5,328 bases of DNA from NCBI GenBank assembly GCA_003133485.1, contig PKXR01000065.1:1-5328 (forward strand), in the 5' to 3' direction. The position numbers and the translations under genes are program-made. Of this stretch, positions 1-5,095 are shown piece after piece (position 1 is the stretch's first letter; every line of letters begins with the position of its first letter). The notes under the pieces are model-generated. The model worked only from the letters and a program-made list of their open reading frames with translations. It ran no database searches and was not told the origin of the DNA. The stretch comes from Candidatus Dormiibacterota bacterium (GTDB lineage Bacteria; Chloroflexota; Dormibacteria; UBA8260; Bog-877).

Positions 1-1
1 C

Positions 2-2749
2 GTGGGCCGGGACCGCGAGCTCAGGCGGGTCAAGGAGGTGTTTCACGCCTGCACCGAGGACCGGCGGGCTCATCTGGTGCAGGTGACCGGGATCGCGGGC
101 ATCGGCAAGTCCCGTCTGGCTTGGGAATTCTTCAAATACATGGACGGATTGACCTCGGGCTACCTCTGGCATCGGGGCCGGTGTTTGGCCTACGGGCAAG
201 GCGTGACTTACTTCGCCTTAGGGGAGATGGTCCGAGGCAGATCCGGCATTCTGGAAGCAGAGGACCGCGAGTCGGCCCTGACCAAGCTCCAGGTTGCGGT
301 GGACGAAAACGTCCCCGATGCCGAGGACCGCCGCTTCGTTTTTCCCCGCCTGGCGCACCTGATCGGTTTGGAGGATCGGACCGCCCCCGACAAGCAGGAC
401 CTGTTCGCGGCGTGGCGACTCTTCTTCGAACGCCTGGCCGAGCAGAGCCCGGTGCTGATGGTGTTCGAGGACATGCAGTGGGCCGATCCCTCGCTGCTGG
501 AGTTCGTCGCCTACCTGATGGAGTGGTCCCGGGCCTACCCCATTTTCGTCATGAGCCTGGTCCGCCCTGACGTGCCCGCCGCCGGATTGGCGGCGTCCAC
601 GCGCAACGCCACCTTGATTCACCTCGAGCCGCTCTCGCCAGCGGACATGGACAAGCTTCTCACTGGGCTGGTGCCGGGACTGCCCAAGCCGCTCGTCGAG
701 CGCATCCGGAGTCGAGCGGAGGGCATCCCCCTCTACGCGGTGGAGACGGTACGGATGCTCCTCGATCGAGGACTCCTGGTCGAAGAAGGTTCGGCTTACC
801 GGCCCTCCGGCCAGATCGAGACCCTGGAGGTCCCCGAGACACTCCAGGCCCTGATCGCGGCTCGCCTGGACGGGATGCCCCCTGAGGAGAGGCAGTTGGC
901 GCAGGACGCCTCGGTCCTGGGCAAGACCTTCACCACCAAGGGGCTGGCTGCCCTCTCCGGCCATGACGAGAAGGAGCTCCAGCCGATGCTTACCTCCCTG
1001 GTGGCTAAGGAGGTCCTCTCAGTCCAGGCCGATCCCCGGTCGCCCGAGCGCGGCCAGTACGGGTTCCTCCAGGACCTGGTGCGAACGGTCGCCTACGAGA
1101 CCCAGCCAAGAAGGGAGCGACGGGCCAAGCATCTGGCGGTGGCCACCTATCTCGAGGGGGGCTGGAGCTCCGATGCCGAGGAGATCGTGGAGGTTGTGGC
1201 CTCGCACTATCTGGAGGCATGGCGGTTGGACCCGGACGCCCCGGACGCCCAGGAGATCAAGGGCAAGGCTCGCGAGATGCTGGTGCGGGCGGCAGAGAGG
1301 GCGGCCGCACTGGCCGCCGCGGAGGAAGCGGAGTCTGCCTTCGAGAAGGCGGCCGAGCTGAGCGATTCGGAGCCGGAGCGGGCGGCCCTGACCGAGAGAG
1401 CTGGTGAAATGGCGGAGAAGAGAGGACGGCCGGAGGAGGCCGCCACCCGCTACGTGGAGGCCACCAGGTTGTTCGAGGAGGCTGGCCAGGCCCGCACGGC
1501 GGCGAGGGTCCAAGCCCGTCTGGCTGGAGTGCAGTGGGTCCGGGGGCACGCTGATCAGGCCGTCGAGCGAATGAAGGCCGCGTATGCGGGGCTGGCTGGG
1601 GATGAGCCTGACCCCGACCTCGCCTTGGTGGCAGCCCAGCTGGGGAGGTTTCTCGCGCTCCAAGGAAGCCATGGGGAAGCGGCGCCTCTTCTCGAAGAGG
1701 CCCTCGAACTCGCCGAGCACCTTGAGCTACCCGAGGTGTACTCCCAGGCACTCAGCAGTAAAGCGGTCGTCCTCATGCGCAGCGACCGCCTCGACGAGGC
1801 CGGCCTTCTCTTAGGGCGCGCCCTTGAGGTGGCCCTCGAGAATGGCCTGACCGCGGCGGCGCAGCGGGCCTATAACAACCTCGGGGTGGTGATGGTGTCG
1901 CAGGATCGCTGGGCCGAGTCGCTGGCCCTAGGCGAGCAGCAACTGGAGCTATACCGGCGGGTCGGTGACCGATTCTCGGAACTCGCCACGCTCGCCGGCG
2001 CCCTCTACGTAATGGTCGCGCTCGGGAAGTGGGAGGACGCCCTGGCCCGGGCCGAGGAGGCGCGAGGGGCGGAGGAGCTGGCATCGCTGGAGTTCGCCGC
2101 TTCCCACCTCCTCGCCCTGACCTCTCTTCACGTAGGTCGAGGGGACGCAGGCGAGGCCCGGCTCCTGCTCGATTCGCTGCGCTGGGCCGAAAGCTCGGAG
2201 GACAGTCAGATTCGGGTGGGATTCACCATAGCCACGGCCGAGGTCCTTCGCGCCGAGGGCCGGGCGGCCGAGGCGCTGGCGGCGGCCGAGGAGGTTCTGG
2301 CGGCGCGGGCCGAGCATGGGCTTGGCCTGACGAACCCATTTGTGAAGATGGCGCTGGTGCAAGCGGTCGAAGCCGCACTTGACCTCGGTGACCATGGCAA
2401 AGCTGGTGAGCTGCTGGGGATCGTGAGAGCGGCCCGGTCGGGCCAGGTCGCGCCTTGGCTCCGCGCGCAGGCAGCCAGGCTTTCGGCCCGGGTGTCCTCG
2501 ATGGTTGGGGAGCACGAGGTGGTCGAGCCGGGGTTCGAATCCGCCGAGGCCGGGTTCCGCGACCTCGGCACGCCCTTTGACCTCGCCGTCGCCCTCACCG
2601 ACCACACGGAGTGGCTGATCGCCCGGGGCCGTCAGGACAAGGCGGTTCCGCTCCGAGCCGAGGCTCGCGAGATCTTCGAGCGCCTGCAGGCCCGACCCGG
2701 TCTTGAGCGCCTTAGGTCACTGGCAGGAGAGGAGAGCATTCCCGCCTGA
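2..2749 (+). CDS. AAA/STAND ATPase with TPR-like repeats, C-terminal part of a probable cyclase-AAA-TPR regulator (5' partial)
   Basis: The reading frame is open from the left edge to a TGA at 2747-2749. The GTG at position 2 is most likely the internal valine of the usual VGRDREL opening of the ATPase module, not a start. Walker A is GIAGIGKS at about residues 30-37. Walker B is VLMVFEDMQWAD at about 151-162, with E156 and D157 as the acidic pair. This is followed by an AAA_16-like lid region to about residue 400. Residues ~410-900 are alanine/glutamate/leucine-rich paired helices typical of degenerate TPR repeats, ending in an EIFERLQARPGLERL-type tail. There is no C-terminal LuxR-type helix-turn-helix. 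Proteins of this architecture in actinobacteria usually carry an N-terminal class III nucleotide cyclase domain; this is inferred because that part lies outside the window. It would be a cytoplasmic signalling ATPase. It converges on a broken CNB-domain gene, which fits a cyclic-nucleotide role. The AAA/TPR assignment is firm; the cyclase part is unproven. Confidence 0.88.
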   Translation: MGRDRELRRVKEVFHACTEDRRAHLVQVTGIAGIGKSRLAWEFFKYMDGLTSGYLWHRGRCLAYGQGVTYFALGEMVRGRSGILEAEDRESALTKLQVAVDENVPDAEDRRFVFPRLAHLIGLEDRTAPDKQDLFAAWRLFFERLAEQSPVLMVFEDMQWADPSLLEFVAYLMEWSRAYPIFVMSLVRPDVPAAGLAASTRNATLIHLEPLSPADMDKLLTGLVPGLPKPLVERIRSRAEGIPLYAVETVRMLLDRGLLVEEGSAYRPSGQIETLEVPETLQALIAARLDGMPPEERQLAQDASVLGKTFTTKGLAALSGHDEKELQPMLTSLVAKEVLSVQADPRSPERGQYGFLQDLVRTVAYETQPRRERRAKHLAVATYLEGGWSSDAEEIVEVVASHYLEAWRLDPDAPDAQEIKGKAREMLVRAAERAAALAAAEEAESAFEKAAELSDSEPERAALTERAGEMAEKRGRPEEAATRYVEATRLFEEAGQARTAARVQARLAGVQWVRGHADQAVERMKAAYAGLAGDEPDPDLALVAAQLGRFLALQGSHGEAAPLLEEALELAEHLELPEVYSQALSSKAVVLMRSDRLDEAGLLLGRALEVALENGLTAAAQRAYNNLGVVMVSQDRWAESLALGEQQLELYRRVGDRFSELATLAGALYVMVALGKWEDALARAEEARGAEELASLEFAASHLLALTSLHVGRGDAGEARLLLDSLRWAESSEDSQIRVGFTIATAEVLRAEGRAAEALAAAEEVLAARAEHGLGLTNPFVKMALVQAVEAALDLGDHGKAGELLGIVRAARSGQVAPWLRAQAARLSARVSSMVGEHEVVEPGFESAEAGFRDLGTPFDLAVALTDHTEWLIARGRQDKAVPLRAEAREIFERLQARPGLERLRSLAGEESIPA

Positions 2750-2828
2750 AGCTGGTCAGAAGCTCCAGCGACGCGCGGTTGCCCGGTGCGGTTTCGCCCC
2801 ATTTCCGAGACTGTTTGGAGTCCGCACG

Positions 2829-2845
2829 CGCGGCTTCCCGCCGCG
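2829..2845. terminator. GC-rich hairpin between convergent genes, possible terminator
   Basis: A perfect 6-bp stem, CGCGGC/GCCGCG, with the 5-nt loop TTCCC lies 80 bases after the stop of the AAA/TPR gene and just beyond the end of the CNB remnant on the other strand. No T-run follows on either strand, so it is not a classical intrinsic terminator. Its position between converging genes is the main support. Confidence 0.3.
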
Positions 2846-2858
2846 GAGGACGTTAGAC

Positions 2859-2935
2859 CTAGCAAAAACGCTTGGCGATCGTCTCGAGGAGTATCCAGCT
2901 GACGTCGAGCTGCTGCTTAGAAACGCGCGAAATTC
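2859..2935 (-). pseudogene. C-terminal fragment of the interrupted cyclic-nucleotide-binding domain gene
   Basis: On the minus strand, immediately outside the right end of the insertion element, the sequence reads EFRAFLSS. After a frameshift (two leftover bases, equal to one lost base) it reads LDVSWILLETIAKRFC and then TAG at 2861-2859. This matches the usual end of a CNB (cNMP) domain, where a WEFR-type motif is followed by a helix of the form DVSWxLLxTxAxRL. The matching upstream half, ending in LARWEFRA, lies at 4122-4465. Deleting the element and one copy of the 8-bp repeat joins the two halves in frame as LARWEFRAFLSS. The link to the other fragment is therefore direct; the extra frameshift shows that the gene is also decayed here. 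Confidence 0.75.
2928..2935. repeat. 8-bp target site duplication, copy 1
   Basis: CGAAATTC abuts the element end at 2936 and is repeated exactly at 4122-4129, abutting the other end. Eight base pairs is the duplication length typical of the ISL3 family. The match is flush and does not extend in either direction. Confidence 0.88.
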
Positions 2936-2959
2936 GACTCTTCGGAAATCAGCGGGGTG
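2936..2959 (+). repeat. Terminal inverted repeat, transposase-proximal end
   Basis: Reading inward the end begins GACTCTTCGGAAATCAGCGG. It matches the opposite end (4121 to 4098, minus strand) at 17 of 24 positions, including the unbroken core CTTCGGA. It overlaps the last codons and the TGA of the transposase at 2951-2949. Confidence 0.82.
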
Positions 2960-3511
2960 TGACCGTCGCGAGCAGGGTCCGGTTGGGCTTGTCGGCGTAG
3001 AGCAGTGACCGGATCCGGTCGTTTCGGAAGCCGGTGAACTCGGAGGCCGCCCGCTTCACCCGCTTGATCAAGTTGTTGACTGCCTCGGTCGGTCCGCTGC
3101 TGACGTGCGCCTCGCGCCAGGCGGCAATCTGGCGCCTCCAACGGAGCAGGGTGCGTCCGAGGGAGCGGGCCTCGATCGGATAGTCGGCGTCCCGCAGGTC
3201 GTGTCCGAGCTGGGTCACCCACTCGGGGGCGACTTCGGAATCGGCGTGGGCGTAGAGCTCCCGGACGGCTGCCTTCGCTGCCCAGAGTGTTGCAACATCG
3301 CCATTCGGATCACCGGCCCGGAGCAACCCCATCAGCTTCTCGGTCCCCTTCTCGTCGAGCCGCTCCTTCGCCTTGGTGAGCAGGCGCCGGCACCCGTAGA
3401 GGGGATCGGACTTCTGTCCCGGGTGGCCGAGTGTCTCCTTGTGGACCCGAGGAAGGTGATCTCCGGAAGTCCCACTATCCACTCGATCGCGCGCGTCGGG
3501 TCAGTCTCCAC
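2949..3511 (-). pseudogene. ISL3-family transposase, internally deleted and frameshifted
   Basis: The start is GTG at 3511-3509, preceded by GGAGG at a 6-nt spacing. The first 22 codons read VETDPTRAIEWIV and then GLPEITFLG, which fits the N-terminus of actinobacterial ISL3 transposases. At about 3449-3443 the sequence jumps to the C-terminal third in another frame: VHKETLGHPGQKSDPLY, RRLLTKAKERLDE, QLGHDLRD, RSLGRTLLRWRRQIAAW, then SSGPTEAVNNLIKRVKR and LLATVTPR-TGA. The GPTE glutamate is the third acid of the DDE triad; both aspartates, the zinc finger and the HTH are missing. The intact family is about 400-430 residues, so about 240 residues are lost. The span is 563 bases, not a multiple of three, so no fused protein is made from the native start. 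A shorter ORF opening at a GTG at 3482 probably has no function. Confidence 0.87.
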
Positions 3512-3517
3512 GGGGGT

Positions 3518-3522
3518 CCTCC
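3518..3522 (-). promoter_or_regulatory. Ribosome binding site of the transposase remnant
   Basis: GGAGG on the minus strand lies six bases (ACCCCC) before the GTG at 3511. It fixes the native transposase start upstream of the deletion and shows that the 5' end of that gene survives. Confidence 0.6.
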
Positions 3523-3528
3523 ATCTTC

Positions 3529-3543
3529 GGTCGTTGAACAACC
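3529..3543. promoter_or_regulatory. Operator-like 15-bp palindrome upstream of the transposase start
   Basis: On the minus strand GGTTGTT-C-AACGACC is an inverted repeat centred on one base with a single mismatched pair. It lies just upstream of the GGAGG of the transposase and downstream of the VOC gene. A one-base centre suits a protein-binding DNA palindrome better than an RNA hairpin. An 8-bp direct repeat, GCGGACCC, at 3552-3559 and 3573-3580 (21-bp period, two helical turns) lies next to it. A regulatory role is inferred only from position and symmetry. Confidence 0.25.
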
Positions 3544-3621
3544 AAAGACTGGCGGACCCCCGCTACGCGCTCGCGGACCCTGCTACTGGAACCCGCTCAC
3601 GACCAAGGCCCCGGATCGTCG

Positions 3622-3996
3622 TCACTTGGGGAAGTTGGCCGACAAGGACAAGCAAGAGGGATGTCCAGCCGGGTCGAGGAGAACAAGATAGCTCTCGGGT
3701 TCTGGTTGTGATTGCGCCCGCACGGCGCCGAGGGAGATCGCTCGACTCTCGGCGTCGTCAAGATCATCAACGTCGAGATCAATGTGCCCTTGCTTCGGCA
3801 CCGACCCCGTCGGCCAAGTGGGCGGGACGTAGTTCTCTACCCGCATCGCGGTCAACAAGAGATGGTCGAGCTTGACCACGGCAATTTCCTCGGAGGTGAC
3901 AACGATCTGTCCGCCCAGCAGATCCGCCCAGAAGGTGCTCAGTGGTCCAGGATCAGTACAGTCCAACGAGATGGCATCCAGACGTATCTTCGACAT
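3622..3996 (-). CDS. VOC-superfamily protein (glyoxalase-like domain), passenger gene of the ISL3 element
   Basis: This is an intact 124-aa ORF from ATG at 3996-3994 to TGA at 3624-3622. It opens SKIRLDAISLDCTDPGPLST, followed by FWADLLGG at 22-29, the standard first beta-alpha unit of Glyoxalase_6-type VOC proteins. The second unit has GHIDLDVDDLDDAESRAISLGA at about 70-91 (H71 in a metal-ligand-like position) and ends YLVLLDPAGHPSCLS at about 103-117. The length is normal for a single-chain VOC domain that dimerises. The family includes glyoxalases, dioxygenases and bleomycin/fosfomycin resistance proteins. Reaction and substrate cannot be told from this sequence, and the Glyoxalase_6 branch is mostly uncharacterised. 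It is probably cytoplasmic, with no signal peptide. It lies wholly between the IS ends, co-oriented with the transposase remnant and 110 bases upstream of its start, so it is a candidate cargo gene. No Shine-Dalgarno is visible before the ATG. Confidence 0.88.
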   Translation of the reverse strand: MSKIRLDAISLDCTDPGPLSTFWADLLGGQIVVTSEEIAVVKLDHLLLTAMRVENYVPPTWPTGSVPKQGHIDLDVDDLDDAESRAISLGAVRAQSQPEPESYLVLLDPAGHPSCLSLSANFPK

Positions 3997-4004
3997 CTGG
4001 ACAG

Positions 4005-4032
4005 ATTACATAAGGGGACTCGACCCCAACAA
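4005..4032 (-). promoter_or_regulatory. Candidate promoter of the VOC gene, possibly giving a nearly leaderless transcript
   Basis: On the minus strand TTGTTG (4032-4027) and TGTAAT (4010-4005) are separated by 16 bp and resemble -35 and -10 boxes. The -10 ends eight bases before the VOC ATG and there is no ribosome site, so transcription could begin at or next to the start codon, a common arrangement in actinobacteria. The spacer holds GGGG-TCGAGT-CCCC, a small inverted repeat that could bind a regulator. The promoter lies inside the element, so the passenger would carry its own expression signal. Confidence 0.38.
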
Positions 4033-4097
4033 GTGATTCGCCACGGTCCTCGCCAGGAGGCTCGTTGACATCCGCCTGACTGTTTACGCAGGTGGTC

Positions 4098-4121
4098 CAC
4101 ACCGCCGCAATCCGAAGTGCC
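4098..4121 (-). repeat. Terminal inverted repeat, passenger-proximal end
   Basis: Reading inward on the minus strand it begins GGCACTTCGGATTGCGGCGG. It shares 17 of 24 positions with the end at 2936-2959, including CTTCGGA and a second block around GCGG..GTG. It abuts the 8-bp duplication at 4122-4129. Confidence 0.82.
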
Positions 4122-4129
4122 CGAAATTC
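4122..4129. repeat. 8-bp target site duplication, copy 2
   Basis: CGAAATTC is identical to 2928-2935. On the minus strand it encodes the EF(R) of the WEFR motif of the CNB domain, which pinpoints the insertion site within that gene. Confidence 0.88.
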
Positions 4130-4465
4130 CCACCGAGCGAGTCCTAGACAGCAGATTTCGGTCTCGGCAGTGACGACCGCGGTGCGCGGCCCGCCGCCGA
4201 GGGGTGCCAGCTCGCCGAACCATTTGCGGGGTCCCATGGACGATCGAACCCCGCCTTCGGCCAGCGACGCTGGCCCGTCCCTCGGCGACCACGAAAAACC
4301 CAACAGGGAAGTCGCTCAATGAGGTTGGCTCGCTCATCGACGGGTAGCTAATTTCATCGCCTGCGTCGGCCAAGTTGCGGTAATCCCGTCCCGAGAGATT
4401 CGCGAAGAGCGGCACCTTGTTGAGGAACTCGGTTCCGAGCACCTCCGCCTCTCAGGGTCCGGCAT
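4122..4465 (-). pseudogene. Cyclic-nucleotide-binding (CNB/cNMP) domain protein, N-terminal part, frameshifted and interrupted by the ISL3 element
   Basis: From GTG at 4442-4440 (GAGAGG five bases upstream) the frame reads LGTEFLNKVPLFANLSGRD, LADAGDEISYP, then VGFFVVAEGRASV. At about 4265 one extra base shifts the reading to AEGGVRSSMGPRKWFGELAP, GGGPRTAVVTAE and LGLARWEFRA. Both parts are colinear with one CNB domain. The FGEL-xx-GGPRTA stretch is the phosphate-binding cassette, with its glutamate and arginine, so the ancestor probably bound a cyclic nucleotide. A likely older start, ATG at 4465-4463 (MPDPE), would need one more single-base change before AEVLG. The element is inserted at the EFR codons, and the last helix lies at 2859-2927. 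Rejoined, the protein would be about 135 residues: a lone CNB domain with no DNA-binding domain. It converges on the AAA/TPR gene, a plausible signalling partner. The frameshifts could in part be sequencing errors, but three in so short a gene plus the insertion argue for real decay. Confidence 0.83.
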
Positions 4466-4491
4466 CGGGGTATAGGCACGTTCGCTGGAGG

Positions 4492-4511
4492 CTAGGGTGA
4501 ACCACCCCTGG
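4492..4511. repeat. Imperfect inverted repeat upstream of the CNB pseudogene
   Basis: CTAGGGTGAACCACCCCTGG pairs as AGGGTG/CACCC(C)T with one bulged base and a loop of about three bases. There is no T-run. It could be an operator for the CNB gene promoter or the end signal of the membrane operon; the sequence does not decide. Confidence 0.25.
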
Positions 4512-4631
4512 GATCTGTAGACCATTTGCTTATCTTGGGCGCATCTTTCCAGGACGATCGACCAGCTGCGCCGGACATGAGGGCAGCATCGGGTCGGTGA
4601 TGGCTCCGCCGGCCAGGACTGCCGCTGTTGC

Positions 4632-4652
4632 CTCGGCGCCCACCATGCCGAG
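4632..4652 (-). terminator. Hairpin just after the membrane-protein operon
   Basis: On the minus strand CTCGGC and GCCGAG form a perfect 6-bp stem around a 9-nt loop, 17 bases after the TAG of the membrane protein gene. No T-run follows, so it would be at best an atypical terminator. Confidence 0.3.
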
Positions 4653-4669
4653 TGGTGTTGAAAACGGGG

Positions 4670-5095
4670 CTAGACCGACGGCCGGCTCCCGACCTCCTGA
4701 TGGAGGGCCACCGAAAAGCCGAGCACGATCGGGATGTCGAGGGCGAAGATCGCCAGGGTGATCGTCATCAGGATGAGCAAGGCACCTCTGGTCTGGTCGA
4801 CCAGGAGGACGAACTCGATCATCCCGGCGATCACCAAGTAGGCCACCAAGGCCCAGCCGCTGACCTGGAAGAATCGGTCCCAGGCGAATTCACTCAGGCG
4901 CAGGAGCATGGCGACGGCAGCGAGTAGCAAGATCGCTGAGAGGCTGATCAGGGCGACCGGGAGAGGAAGCGGTGCCTGGCGGGGGAGATAGGCAGCCAGG
5001 TAGATCCCTCCGGCGATCACCAGGGCCAGAGAGCCAACCGCCGTCTCCACGACGGGAGGCAGACGGCGGGCGGGCGCCGAGACCTGCTCGCTCAC
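4670..5095 (-). CDS. Small integral membrane protein with four predicted helices, family not recognised
   Basis: This is a 141-aa protein from GTG at 5095-5093 to TAG at 4672-4670. The GTG is chosen over the in-frame TTG at 5098 because its GTGA overlaps the TGA of the upstream gene, the usual mark of translational coupling; no clear Shine-Dalgarno precedes it. A short polar N-terminus (SEQVSAPARRLPP) is followed by hydrophobic segments at about 16-38, 44-66, 77-99 and 105-130, and a short polar tail. Charged residues sit at helix ends: R66/E69 before helix 3, and D100/R103 between helices 3 and 4. E94 lies within helix 3 and D120 within helix 4, which is unusual for inert membrane packing. 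No catalytic or transporter motif is visible. It probably works with the upstream membrane gene, given the overlap and similar size. Confidence 0.75.
   Translation of the reverse strand: MSEQVSAPARRLPPVVETAVGSLALVIAGGIYLAAYLPRQAPLPLPVALISLSAILLLAAVAMLLRLSEFAWDRFFQVSGWALVAYLVIAGMIEFVLLVDQTRGALLILMTITLAIFALDIPIVLGFSVALHQEVGSRPSV

Larger units (their letters stand above)
2936..4121 (-). mobile_element. ISL3-family-derived element with a VOC passenger gene and a deleted transposase (1186 bp)
   Basis: The boundaries are set by terminal inverted repeats at 2936-2959 and 4098-4121 and by a perfect 8-bp direct repeat (CGAAATTC) just outside both ends. The terminal sequence around CTTCGGA resembles the GGCTCTTCGG-type ends of ISL3 elements. 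Read on the minus strand, the order is: left end, ~100-bp leader with a candidate promoter, intact VOC gene, 110-bp gap with an operator-like palindrome, transposase remnant, right end. The transposase stop lies inside the right terminal repeat, as expected for an intact end. An ordinary ISL3 element is about 1.3-1.5 kb and carries only the transposase. Here about 0.7 kb of transposase is missing and about 0.5 kb of passenger DNA is present. It cannot encode its own transposase, so any movement would need one in trans, like a mobile insertion cassette. It sits inside a CNB-domain gene. Confidence 0.85.
4466..4669. other. Intergenic region between the CNB pseudogene and the membrane-protein pair
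   Basis: Both flanking genes are on the minus strand, so this ~200-bp stretch should hold the 3' end signal of the membrane genes and the promoter of the CNB gene. I see no convincing -35/-10 pair, RNA gene or conserved coding sequence. Two inverted repeats are present and listed separately. A 38-codon minus-strand frame (4646-4530) has no recognisable features. Confidence 0.5.

Noticed and set aside
1019..1720. A long antisense ORF within the AAA/TPR gene.
   Set aside because: Long antisense frames are expected opposite GC-rich coding sequence with biased third positions; no domain is visible.
2529..2545. GGGGTTCGAATCC resembles the T-arm of a tRNA.
   Set aside because: It lies in frame inside the AAA/TPR gene (encoding PGFES) and there is no acceptor or anticodon arm around it.
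2703..3008. A plus-strand ORF of 101 codons running from the AAA/TPR gene into the element, with a protein-like stretch (LAKTLGDRLEEYPADVELLL).
   Set aside because: The same bases on the minus strand encode the CNB C-terminal helix, and the ORF crosses the element boundary, so it is a shadow.
3105..3875. A 256-codon plus-strand ORF across the element.
   Set aside because: It runs antisense through both the transposase remnant and the VOC gene, which have clear family motifs on the minus strand; it has no recognisable domain.
4012..4030. GGGGTCGAGTCCCC (minus strand) resembles a tRNA T-arm, as in an integration site within a tRNA 3' end.
   Set aside because: The loop has six bases, not seven, no other tRNA arms or CCA context are present, and it falls between candidate promoter boxes.
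3953..4303. A 116-codon minus-strand ORF that continues the CNB frame past WEFRA.
   Set aside because: After 4122 it reads into the IS terminal repeat and leader; this tail is not CNB sequence, so the ORF is a chimera made by the insertion.
4398..4418. CGAAGAGC within 'ttcgcgaagagcggcacc' looks like an ISL3 terminal sequence and could have been a more distant element end.
   Set aside because: It encodes the conserved KVPLFANLS stretch of the CNB domain, and the true end at 4121 is supported by the flush duplication.
4530..4646. A 38-codon minus-strand ORF beginning MVGAEATAAVLAGG.
   Set aside because: It has no ribosome site, no recognisable motif, and overlaps a hairpin after the membrane operon; too little support for a gene.
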